Source of the DNA: Phycisphaerales bacterium UBA2266
GTDB taxonomy: Bacteria; Planctomycetota; Phycisphaerae; Sedimentisphaerales; Anaerobacaceae
Reading direction: 5' to 3'
Length of the DNA stretch: 5,607 nucleotides
Assembly: GCA_002347125.1 (NCBI GenBank)
Contig: DDXG01000304.1
Coordinates: 1 to 5,607 of the forward strand
Part shown: positions 1 to 5,344 of the stretch, one piece after another
Position numbering within the stretch: the first letter of the stretch is position 1
Layout: the number at the start of each line of letters is the position of its first letter
Notes under the pieces: model-generated
Database searches by the model: none
Told to the model about the DNA's origin: nothing
The model's input: the letters and a program-made list of their open reading frames with translations, nothing else
Position numbers and translations under genes: made by a program

Positions 1-1
1 G

Positions 2-1774
2 TGGATGGCGGCGGGGGTGGCCTGTGGGAAGATCATCTACGTAGACGATGACGCCAACAGCCCCGGCGACGGAACGACTTGGGCCACGGCGTATAAGTAT
101 TTGCAGGATGCACTGGCTGATGCTCGCGCAACGCCCGGCGGGGGCAACGGCCGTGGTGATCCGCGATTGGTCGAAGGCGACGGCGCGTCTGAGGCGGGGA
201 TCGAGATACGGGTGGCGCAGGGCATCTATCGGCCGGACAGGAGCGCCGCCGAGCCGAATGGGACGGGGGATCGGCTGGTGTCGTTTGAGTTGGTCAGCGG
301 CGTGGCGCTTCTGGGCGGCTACGCGGGCCTGGGGGCGGCTGATCCGAATGCCCGCGATTCGCGCCTGTACGAGACGATTCTCAGTGGCGATTTGGCCGGC
401 GATGACGTGCCGGTGGCAGACCCGTGCGATCTGCGCAATGAGCCGACGCGGTCGGAGAATAGCTGCAATGTCGTTGAGATTGTGGAGGCTTCGGGTGTCC
501 GCATGGAGGGTCTGACCATCACAGGGGGCAATGCCAACATTGGCGCTCGCGACTGGGTGCCGCCCACCTTGGTCGGTGGGGGGCTGCGTGCCGATAGGGC
601 CACCGATCTCATGTTGAGGGACTGTGTCTTTGTCGGCAACCAGGCATGGAGTACCGGGGGATGTCACATTGGCTATTCCAGTGGGGTCGTGGTGGCCAAA
701 TGCGCATTTGCGCAGAACTGGGCTTCGACCACGGGGGGCTTGGCTGTGATCTATGGGTCCGACACGACGATAAGAGAATGCCACATCAGTTTGAATGAGG
801 CAGACAATACCGGCGGACTGACTATCAGTGGCACGGAACTCACTGTCATTGACTGCTGGGTGACAAATAACGTCGCAAGGTCGGGTAGCGGTGGCGGCGC
901 GTTCTTGGGAGCTGGTACAGCGACGTTCATCAGATGCATGATAGACGGCAATTCGGCCGACGGCGCAAGCGGGGGAGGGGTGAAATGTTGGTTGGGGGCT
1001 CATGGTACGTTCACGGATTGCCGCTTCTATGGGAATAGAGCGGCGACAGAGGGTGGCGGCGTGAGTTTGTTGCCCGCAAGTAGCGTGATCCTCCGCAACT
1101 GCATCTTCGGGGGCAATCGGTCAGAGCGCGGCGGCGCAGTTTTTGCGGGGTCTGCTGACGTTACTATCCTCAATTGCACCGCGAGCTGCAACAAGGCCGT
1201 GTCGGGCAGCTTCCTGGCGGCTGAGGTTCTTCCTCCGCATCTCGGCTCAGGTGAGCTGTCCATAGCTAATTCGATCATTGCTGACGGTGCCAACGAGGTC
1301 CACACCGTCAACATAAAGACATCAATCGAGTACACTCTTTTGCCAAACGAGCCAGGCACGATTGTAGATCCCAATGACAACGTTACGTTGGGTATGGGAA
1401 ACATCAGCGGAGACCCCTGCTTTGCCGATCTGGGTTACTGGGATGCCAATGATGGCGTCTTTGTGATTGGGGACTATCATCTGAAATCTCGATCGGGACG
1501 GTTTGACCCGAATACACAGTTGTGGGCCAGAGACGATATTACCAGTCCGTGTATCGATGCTGGTAATCCGGCCAGCCCGATTGGCTTCGAGCCGTTCCCG
1601 AATGGCGGCAGAGTCAATATGGGGGCGTACGGTGGAACTAATGAGGCGTCCAAGAGTTACTTCGGTGAGCCGCGGTGCGACACCATTATCGCTGGTGACA
1701 TCAATGGCGACTGCAAGGTGGATATGAACGATTTCGTTATACTCGCAAGGCACTGGCTGCACGCGAGCCAGTAA
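2..1774 (+). CDS. Exported parallel beta-helix protein with C-terminal dockerin-like repeat (5' partial)
   Basis: The frame is open to the left edge. The first ATG (position 5) is probably not the start, because the residues there (WMAAGVACGKIIYVDDDA) look like the end of a signal peptide running into the mature protein, so the true start should lie upstream. Residue numbers count from that ATG. Residues 10-110 form the N-terminal module with YVDDDA and DGTTWATAY. Residues 160-400 are beta-helix coils, with eight C-x4-N motifs (Cys 207, 233, 259, 284, 311, 339, 366, 391) spaced 25-28 residues apart and Gly-rich turns between them. Residues 515-550 hold CIDAGNP and NMGAYGGT. Residues 564-585 (GDINGDCKVDMNDF, then ILARHWL) resemble one dockerin/EF-hand calcium loop. 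Known: such helices occur in secreted or surface carbohydrate-active and adhesin-like proteins. No catalytic residues are recognisable, so enzyme activity is not claimed. Third codon positions support this frame throughout. The architecture call is firm; the biochemical role is unknown. Confidence 0.9.
   Translation, partial: WMAAGVACGKIIYVDDDANSPGDGTTWATAYKYLQDALADARATPGGGNGRGDPRLVEGDGASEAGIEIRVAQGIYRPDRSAAEPNGTGDRLVSFELVSGVALLGGYAGLGAADPNARDSRLYETILSGDLAGDDVPVADPCDLRNEPTRSENSCNVVEIVEASGVRMEGLTITGGNANIGARDWVPPTLVGGGLRADRATDLMLRDCVFVGNQAWSTGGCHIGYSSGVVVAKCAFAQNWASTTGGLAVIYGSDTTIRECHISLNEADNTGGLTISGTELTVIDCWVTNNVARSGSGGGAFLGAGTATFIRCMIDGNSADGASGGGVKCWLGAHGTFTDCRFYGNRAATEGGGVSLLPASSVILRNCIFGGNRSERGGAVFAGSADVTILNCTASCNKAVSGSFLAAEVLPPHLGSGELSIANSIIADGANEVHTVNIKTSIEYTLLPNEPGTIVDPNDNVTLGMGNISGDPCFADLGYWDANDGVFVIGDYHLKSRSGRFDPNTQLWARDDITSPCIDAGNPASPIGFEPFPNGGRVNMGAYGGTNEASKSYFGEPRCDTIIAGDINGDCKVDMNDFVILARHWLHASQ
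1684..1765 (+). other. Single dockerin-type / EF-hand-like calcium-binding repeat
   Basis: This is the region encoding the extreme C-terminus of the beta-helix protein. The loop D-I-N-G-D-C-K-V-D-M-N-D places acidic or Asn residues at the spacing of a dockerin calcium loop and is followed by a hydrophobic helix ending in HWL. Canonical type I dockerins carry two such repeats and only one is visible here. A Cys inside the loop and another about 12 residues earlier (RCDTIIAGD...GDC) could form a disulfide. In planctomycetes single tails of this type are common, and from memory they are thought to be sorting or attachment modules rather than cellulosome dockerins. That role is inference. Confidence 0.7.
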
Positions 1775-1866
1775 GGAATTGGGGGTCCCCTATCGAAGTG
1801 GAACTCTCTGGCAGGCCTCAAATTGAACGCTACGTGAGATCGCTGCAAAGGATCGAAAATATGCAA

Positions 1867-1884
1867 GGGTATTCCGGGTATTCC
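1867..1884. repeat. Two perfect tandem 9-mers (GGGTATTCC) abutting the IS target site
   Basis: GGGTATTCC occurs twice head to tail (1867-1875 and 1876-1884), and the next bases, GGGG, begin the duplicated target site. The repeat was therefore present at the left border of the target before insertion. On the opposite strand it reads GGAATACCC, continuing the motif TATGGTGTCCCC. Confidence 0.85.
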
Positions 1885-1897
1885 GGGGACACCATAC
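1885..1897. repeat. Target-site duplication, left copy
   Basis: GGGGACACCATAC lies directly outside the left terminal inverted repeat, and the identical 13 bases lie directly outside the right one (3363-3375). A 13-bp duplication is in the 10-13 bp range known for the IS4 group. Perfect identity suggests a fairly recent, single insertion. Confidence 0.93.
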
Positions 1898-1915
1898 AAT
1901 GGCACTAAGTTAAGC
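1898..1915. repeat. Terminal inverted repeat, transposase 3' side
   Basis: AATGGCACTAAGTTAAGC is the exact reverse complement of 3345-3362. The transposase stop codon (TTA on the plus strand at 1910-1912) lies inside this repeat, so the coding region runs to within 12 bp of the element's end. Confidence 0.95.
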
Positions 1916-3259
1916 GGTCAGCCTTGCTTTGTCACGTGGGAGCTTCAGAAAGCCGAATCTTCGTGTTTGGCGTTTTATCAGCCGTGGCTCAATACGATTA
2001 GGTCGATACGTATTTGTCTGCGAGGCTATATGATACAGCATGGCCGTGTAGATCCTGTGCCGTTCGGTTAGGTTGGACGTTTGCAGTGGAAGTGAAAAGG
2101 CCAAGATCGTCCTAACGGCACCGAGAAAGCTGATTCGGTCTGCGTGTACTTGAGTGTGTTGGGCGGTTTGATGGATCACCGTCCAGACAAGATTGTGAGC
2201 TAAGACGGTAGCGGCGACTTCGGAGTACACATTCTCGACCTTCTTGCTTTGCAGCACATTCATCTGGAGCGTTGTTTTGAGCGACCCAATGCGCGTTTCA
2301 ATCTCCCACCTTTGGCGATACAGCTTGACGACGCTTGATCGCGAGTACTTCTGGCAGTCTAACAGCGTTGTGACCAGCCACATGTGTTTGAGTTGACCGT
2401 TACGCCGGAACTTCACGTGAATCAATCGAACCTGTATGTAGCGAGGCAACGACTCGTCATTATATCGCTTGCGGAGCTGGCACGCCAGGTCCAGGCGGAC
2501 AATCCACTGGTTAGGACCGACGCGTCTTCCCGCCTTGGTCAGCTTGTACGGATCCCGTTTCTGGTGAAGAGGGCTAACAACTGAGATCCGACGTTGCCGG
2601 AGTTTGGCCAAGTTGTAGAATGAACAGAACTTCCTGTCAAATAAGCAGATAGCTCCATTCGGGATTGCCGGCCACATCTGGTTAAACTGGGCATCTTCGC
2701 CGGTGCGATAGTGGCCAATTCTATAGTCGCAGACAGCTCGAACGCCAGCCCGAACCAGAAAAGTCAACCGTGCGACGGGGACGCGGCTTAGACCGTGTTT
2801 GGTATTGGCATAGCCAAAGGTTTGGACCAGCTCCGGCTCGTCCGGCATGGAGACCGTGGAACCATCGATGAGAAACACGGGCCGGCCGCAATAGAGAAAG
2901 TGATGCCCCACTAGGCCGACCAGGTGTTGCGTGCTATGCTGAATCAATTCCGGCCAGAGGGCAACCGGGAGTCTCGATCGGGCCTGACACCATGCCGCAT
3001 CGGTAGGCGCCTGATGCCAGATATCCGCTGCTGCCATGTCGGTAAGCAACGTCTTTATGGACTGGTTCCTATGAAGACTGCGGTACACCAGGGATCGGAC
3101 CATGGCCGCTGGCGGCAATCGTCGCTCTCGCCAGAGGTGTCCCAACTGCCTGCAGATCGTCTCGACCTGTGCGTCGGTCAAAAGCTCTCTCAGAGCCGCA
3201 AAAGGAATCTGTTGAGAAAATGGCTGCTGATCTTCCGTGGACTTGTCGATAATGTACAT
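1910..3259 (-). CDS. IS4-family DDE transposase
   Basis: This 449-residue transposase catalyses cut-and-paste transposition of its own element. The start chosen is the ATG at 3259 (MYIIDKSTED), because AAGGAGG lies six bases upstream. An in-frame ATG at 3301 would add 14 residues but lacks such a site. Residues 45-100 form the N-terminal region with VRSLVYRSLHRNQS and WCQARSRLP, matching the YCQARxRLP pattern of many IS4 relatives. The DDE catalytic residues appear to be D132 (FLIDGSTVSMPD), D208 (LFDRKFCSF) and E321. E321 lies in a perfect IS4 signature Y-x2-R-x3-E-x6-K (Y314, R317, E321, K328). Length, motifs and frame are complete, so it should be functional. The C-terminus is basic and the stop codon falls inside the terminal repeat. 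Expression probably depends on the strong Shine-Dalgarno site and on an internal or flanking promoter that I could not identify. Confidence 0.96.
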   Translation of the reverse strand: MYIIDKSTEDQQPFSQQIPFAALRELLTDAQVETICRQLGHLWRERRLPPAAMVRSLVYRSLHRNQSIKTLLTDMAAADIWHQAPTDAAWCQARSRLPVALWPELIQHSTQHLVGLVGHHFLYCGRPVFLIDGSTVSMPDEPELVQTFGYANTKHGLSRVPVARLTFLVRAGVRAVCDYRIGHYRTGEDAQFNQMWPAIPNGAICLFDRKFCSFYNLAKLRQRRISVVSPLHQKRDPYKLTKAGRRVGPNQWIVRLDLACQLRKRYNDESLPRYIQVRLIHVKFRRNGQLKHMWLVTTLLDCQKYSRSSVVKLYRQRWEIETRIGSLKTTLQMNVLQSKKVENVYSEVAATVLAHNLVWTVIHQTAQHTQVHADRISFLGAVRTILAFSLPLQTSNLTERHRIYTAMLYHIASQTNTYRPNRIEPRLIKRQTRRFGFLKLPRDKARLTA

Positions 3260-3265
3260 GATAGG

Positions 3266-3272
3266 CCTCCTT
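3266..3272 (-). promoter_or_regulatory. Ribosome binding site deciding the transposase start
   Basis: On the minus strand AAGGAGG is followed by six bases and then ATG at 3259. This near-consensus Shine-Dalgarno site is why the start at 3259 is preferred over the upstream in-frame ATG at 3301. Confidence 0.85.
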
Positions 3273-3313
3273 GACCAATGAGTAGGATAGATGATTTCCA
3301 CCTAGCTCATCGG

Positions 3314-3327
3314 CAAGGCAGGCCTTG
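3314..3327. repeat. Short inverted repeat inside the IS right end
   Basis: CAAGGC and GCCTTG are separated by two bases in the non-coding leader between the right terminal repeat and the transposase gene. On the plus strand a T-run follows. It may be a small transcript hairpin or a protein-binding palindrome; the two-base gap forces a shorter stem if it forms RNA. Confidence 0.35.
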
Positions 3328-3344
3328 TTTTATGAAAGGGAATT

Positions 3345-3362
3345 GCTTAACTTAGTGCCATT
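3345..3362. repeat. Terminal inverted repeat, transposase 5' side
   Basis: GCTTAACTTAGTGCCATT is the exact reverse complement of 1898-1915 with no mismatch over 18 bp. It is followed immediately by the right copy of the target duplication, which fixes the right boundary of the element. Confidence 0.95.
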
Positions 3363-3375
3363 GGGGACACCATAC
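3363..3375. repeat. Target-site duplication, right copy
   Basis: GGGGACACCATAC is identical to 1885-1897. Removing the element and one copy joins ...TATTCC-GGGGACACCATAC-GCATTTC... as the inferred empty site. Confidence 0.93.
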
Positions 3376-3404
3376 GCATTTCTGTGGGAGCTTCCAGGAC
3401 CTCC

Positions 3405-3416
3405 CGGCGATCGCCG
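3405..3416. repeat. Perfect 12-bp palindrome
   Basis: CGGCGATCGCCG equals its own reverse complement. With no loop it is more likely a DNA site or chance in G+C-rich DNA than an RNA hairpin. Function unknown. Confidence 0.5.
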
Positions 3417-3554
3417 ATGGCATATCGTTTTGCGCCGCGTTGTGGCTGCGGCCGTGGCTGCCCTGCGTCGTGCGCTTCTTCGGGGTGCCGGCCGCCATGA
3501 CGACACAAGACCTTCGGTTTACGCCGCTGGTAGCCCGTGAATTCCCAGGTAATT

Positions 3555-3571
3555 CCCCGGCTCTGCCGGGG
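3555..3571. repeat. Strong REP-like hairpin (7-bp stem, 3-nt loop)
   Basis: CCCCGGC, loop TCT, then GCCGGGG pair perfectly. The stem is preceded by GTAATT and followed by GACTGAAAA. Its G+C-rich stem and tiny loop resemble REP-type extragenic palindromes. As a terminator it lacks a T-run on either strand. Which strand matters is unclear. Confidence 0.6.
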
Positions 3572-3621
3572 GACTGAAAATGCGAAAACCGCACCCTGGG
3601 GTGGTAAGCTGGGCAAGATAA

Positions 3622-3648
3622 CGTCACAAACGCGAGGGTAGAGGCGCG
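3622..3648. repeat. 27-nt motif, short copy of a duplicated element
   Basis: CGTCACAAACGCG is followed directly by AGGGTAGAGGCGCG. The same two blocks occur again at 3735-3774, separated there by a 13-nt insert. All 27 bases match between the two copies. Confidence 0.85.
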
Positions 3649-3710
3649 CAAATCGGCGGAATTGTGAAGAAATTATTACTCCCGTCCGGACAAGGACTTA
3701 CGGCGACGCG

Positions 3711-3722
3711 GCCGGCGCCGGC
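3711..3722. repeat. Perfect 12-bp palindrome
   Basis: GCCGGCGCCGGC is self-complementary and sits between the two copies of the 27-nt motif. Function unknown; it could be chance in a G+C-rich stretch. Confidence 0.4.
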
Positions 3723-3734
3723 GGCGCGAAAACT

Positions 3735-3774
3735 CGTCACAAACGCGCATGTTCCGCCCAAGGGTAGAGGCGCG
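3735..3774. repeat. 27-nt motif, long copy with a 13-nt insert
   Basis: Block CGTCACAAACGCG (3735-3747), insert CATGTTCCGCCCA (3748-3760) and block AGGGTAGAGGCGCG (3761-3774). Both blocks are identical to those at 3622-3648, so one copy has gained or lost exactly 13 bases. Confidence 0.85.
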
Positions 3775-3802
3775 TGTGTGTCTCGCAAGGGAATCGAACG
3801 GC

Positions 3803-3828
3803 GGCCGCGGAGAATGCTCCCTGCGGCC
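3803..3828 (-). terminator. Hairpin directly behind the transporter stop codon, possible terminator
   Basis: GGCCGC+GGAG pairs with CTCC+GCGGCC (written on the plus strand), leaving a 4-nt loop and a 2-nt bulge. It begins three bases beyond the transporter stop codon. The position and stem strength fit a transcript 3' end, but no T-run follows on the minus strand, so it may be a non-canonical terminator or an mRNA-stabilising stem. Confidence 0.45.
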
Positions 3829-3831
3829 TGC

Positions 3832-5232
3832 CTAGTCGATGCCCATTCGTTTCTGTATGGTTTCGAGTGCGACGCCTTTGGTTTCGGGCATCATGAGGAT
3901 GACGAAGATCAGTTGGAGGACCATCATAGCGGCGTAGAAGGCGAAGACGCGGGAACCGGCCTGGGCGGCGCCGGGGGCGTCGGCCCTGCCGACAAGCATG
4001 GGGAAGGTCCAGGAGATGGCGGCGCACATGAACCAGTGGGTGAAGCTGCCGAGGGCCTGGCCCTTGGCGCGGACGCGGTTGGGGAATATCTCACTGATGA
4101 AGACCCAGATGACGGCGCCCTGGCCGAAGGCGTGAGAGGCGATGAACACGAGAAAGCCCGCCAGGACGAGGCCGCCGCCGGCCCCGGTATGGAAGGCCCA
4201 GGCGACGGTGGCGAGGCTGACGATGTAGCCGACGGAGCCGACGAGCATGAGCTTCTTGCGGCCGAAGTGGTCGATGATCGCCATCGCCAGTATGGTGACG
4301 ACGAGGTTGGTGGCCCCGACGATGACGCTTCGCAGGAGGGCGTCGCTGGACTCGGCCCCGGCCATCTCGAAGATCCGCTTGGAGTAGTAGAGCAGGGCGT
4401 TGATGCCGGAGAGCTGGTTGAACATGGCGATGAGGAAGGCCAGCAGGATGGGCGTGAGGTACTTGCGGCGGAAGAACGGCTCGCGAAGGCTATGGTGGGC
4501 CAGGTCGATGGATTGGCGGATCTGATTCAGTTCTTGATCGACGTTCTGTTCGCCGAGGGCTTCGAGGATTTGGCGGGCTTCGTCGCGGCGGCCTTTCATG
4601 ACGAGCCAGCGGGGGCTAAGGACGTTGCCAAACAGCAAGAGGAAGAAGGCGGCGGCAGGCAGGGCCTCGACGCCGAACATCCACCGCCATTCGACGGGGC
4701 CGAGGTCCATGCGGCCGATGACGTAGTTGGACAGGAAGGCCAGAAGGATGCCGAAGACGATGTTGAATTGCATGAGGGCGACGAGACGGCCGCGGCTGCG
4801 GGCCGGGGAGATTTCGGCGATATAGATAGGACCGACGACGGATGAGCCGCCGACGGCCAGGCCGCCAATCAGGCGCGAGATGGAAAATGAGGCCCATCCC
4901 CAGGCGATGCCGCTGCCGACGGCCGATACGAAGTACAGGACCGCCAGCCACGAGAGGGTCTTGCGACGGCCGAGGGAGTCGGCGGGCCGGCCGGCCAGCC
5001 ATGCGCCGAGGATGGTGCCGATCAGGGCGCTGGAGGTGGTGCAGCCGTGCCAGAAGCCGGTGCGGCCGAGAAAGCCGAGACCCTGGAAATACGAGGCAAG
5101 GGTCTCGTAGGTGCCTTGGTAGAGGTTTTCGAGGGTCTGCTCGGCCCCGGAGATGACGGCGGTGTCAAAGCCGAATAGCAGACCACCCAACGAGGCGACG
5201 ACGGCACTTCGCAGCAACAGCTTTCGCGACAT
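3832..5232 (-). CDS. Sugar porter family MFS transporter (probable H+/sugar symporter)
   Basis: This 466-residue inner-membrane protein with about 12 membrane helices should import a monosaccharide. Sugar-porter signatures appear in order: GGLLFGFDTAVISG (residues 16-29), the loop 2-3 motif GRPADSLGRRK (81-91), PIYIAEISPARSRGRL (135-150), SPRWLVMKGRRDEA (206-219), NQLSGINALLYYS (272-284), DHFGRKK (321-327), WVFISEIFPNRVRAKG (376-391) and PETKG (449-453). By eye against E. coli XylE, D23 and R120 match the proton-coupling pair D27/R133, Q155 matches Q168, Q273 matches Q289, N278 matches N294, and W376/E381 match W392/E397. The usual first Gln of QQxxGxN is Asn (N272), and the position equivalent to Q415 is His (H399), so the substrate may differ from xylose. 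The length is normal and the frame intact. The start is supported by AAGGAGGT six bases upstream. Confidence 0.95.
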   Translation of the reverse strand: MSRKLLLRSAVVASLGGLLFGFDTAVISGAEQTLENLYQGTYETLASYFQGLGFLGRTGFWHGCTTSSALIGTILGAWLAGRPADSLGRRKTLSWLAVLYFVSAVGSGIAWGWASFSISRLIGGLAVGGSSVVGPIYIAEISPARSRGRLVALMQFNIVFGILLAFLSNYVIGRMDLGPVEWRWMFGVEALPAAAFFLLLFGNVLSPRWLVMKGRRDEARQILEALGEQNVDQELNQIRQSIDLAHHSLREPFFRRKYLTPILLAFLIAMFNQLSGINALLYYSKRIFEMAGAESSDALLRSVIVGATNLVVTILAMAIIDHFGRKKLMLVGSVGYIVSLATVAWAFHTGAGGGLVLAGFLVFIASHAFGQGAVIWVFISEIFPNRVRAKGQALGSFTHWFMCAAISWTFPMLVGRADAPGAAQAGSRVFAFYAAMMVLQLIFVILMMPETKGVALETIQKRMGID

Positions 5233-5238
5233 TCACGG

Positions 5239-5246
5239 ACCTCCTT
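5239..5246 (-). promoter_or_regulatory. Ribosome binding site of the transporter
   Basis: On the minus strand AAGGAGGT is followed by CCGTGA and then ATG at 5232. This is a full-strength Shine-Dalgarno site at ideal spacing and fixes the transporter start. Confidence 0.88.
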
Positions 5247-5256
5247 GTAATCCGAT

Positions 5257-5284
5257 GGACGAAAGACGAAGGACGAGGGACGCA
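5257..5284 (+). repeat. Four tandem heptamers (GGACGAA-type)
   Basis: The units GGACGAA, AGACGAA, GGACGAG and GGACGCA follow without gaps, sharing GACG at the same phase. The array lies in the transporter's 5' leader, about 10 bp upstream of its ribosome binding site. Similar GGACGAA-type low-complexity runs are, from memory, frequent in planctomycete intergenic DNA. Confidence 0.75.
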
Positions 5285-5309
5285 ACGGCAGACGCCCATC
5301 ACTCATCCA

Positions 5310-5316
5310 TCGTCCA
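5310..5316 (-). repeat. Isolated inverted heptamer unit
   Basis: TCGTCCA is the reverse complement of TGGACGA. It lies between the forward array at 5257-5284 and the inverted array at 5338-5358 and touches the candidate -10 box. Confidence 0.5.
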
Positions 5317-5344
5317 TTGTATTGCGCCGTTCGTATCTCGTCCA
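5316..5344 (-). promoter_or_regulatory. Candidate sigma70-type promoter for the transporter
   Basis: On the minus strand TGGACG (4 of 6 matches to TTGACA) and TACAAT (5 of 6 matches to TATAAT) are separated by 17 bp. Transcription would begin near 5309, giving a leader of about 75 nt that contains the forward heptamer array. The -35 box lies inside the inverted heptamer array. This is prediction from pattern only. Confidence 0.35.

Larger units (their letters stand above)
1775..1897. other. Short intergenic stretch left of the IS; no gene seen
   Basis: This lies between the stop of the beta-helix gene and the left end of the insertion sequence. No start codon with a ribosome binding site and no convincing frame is present. 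The only structures seen are a short GGGGTCCCC palindrome just after the stop codon, too tight to be a hairpin terminator, and two tandem 9-mers abutting the target duplication. Confidence 0.6.
1898..3362 (-). mobile_element. Complete IS4-family insertion sequence (1465 bp)
   Basis: The element is bounded by 18-bp perfect terminal inverted repeats and flanked by a perfect 13-bp direct repeat. It encodes one full-length DDE transposase on the minus strand and nothing else recognisable. The length is typical of the IS4 family (about 1.2-1.6 kb; IS4 itself is about 1.4 kb). Its G+C content is visibly lower than that of the transporter gene to its right, consistent with acquisition from elsewhere. 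It sits between two convergent host genes, so it appears to disrupt no recognisable gene. The intact reading frame, ends and duplication indicate that it may still be active. From memory the transposase motifs resemble the ISPepr1-like subgroup, but the subgroup is not certain. Confidence 0.95.
3376..3831. other. Repeat- and palindrome-rich intergenic region; no convincing gene
   Basis: This 456-bp stretch separates the IS from the 3' end of the transporter gene. Several open frames cross it (for example minus-strand TTG-start frames ending inside the IS repeat, and a plus-strand frame ending at 3577), but none has a ribosome binding site, a recognisable domain or a plausible start. It holds three perfect or near-perfect palindromes (3405-3416, 3555-3571, 3711-3722), a near-duplicated 27-nt motif (3622-3648 and 3735-3774) and a hairpin just behind the transporter stop (3803-3828). 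I infer that it is built from dispersed repeat elements rather than a protein gene. Confidence 0.6.

Noticed and set aside
1781..1795. GGGGTCCCC after the beta-helix stop as a terminator
   Set aside because: The palindrome leaves no room for a loop and no T-run follows.
3260..3362. Promoter for the transposase in the IS right end
   Set aside because: No -35/-10 pair with acceptable match and spacing was found; the nearest pair (TTGCCG and TATCCT) is 21 bp apart.
3408..3415. GCGATCGC octamer (the cyanobacterial HIP1 sequence)
   Set aside because: A single copy inside a larger palindrome in G+C-rich DNA is expected by chance, and other evidence points to a planctomycete.
3371..3577. Plus-strand frame open from the IS junction to a TGA at 3577, with G/C-rich third positions
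   Set aside because: There is no start codon with a ribosome binding site and no domain. The same columns are third positions of the minus-strand frame, so the bias does not identify a coding strand.
3352..3651. Minus-strand open frame of 99 codons (and an overlapping one at 3347-3616) right of the IS
   Set aside because: Both start with TTG, lack a ribosome binding site and end inside the IS terminal repeat. Neither shows a recognisable domain. The reconstructed empty-site version is listed as a low-interest finding only.
3781..3805. TTCGATTCCC on the minus strand, resembling a tRNA T-loop
   Set aside because: The bases that should form the T-stem do not pair and no acceptor, D or anticodon arm could be found around it.
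3664..4845. Plus-strand open frame of 393 codons antisense to the transporter
   Set aside because: It is almost entirely opposite the well-supported sugar porter, and its extremely Asp/Glu/Gly-rich composition is what the complement of a G+C-rich membrane-protein gene produces. It has no ribosome binding site or domain.
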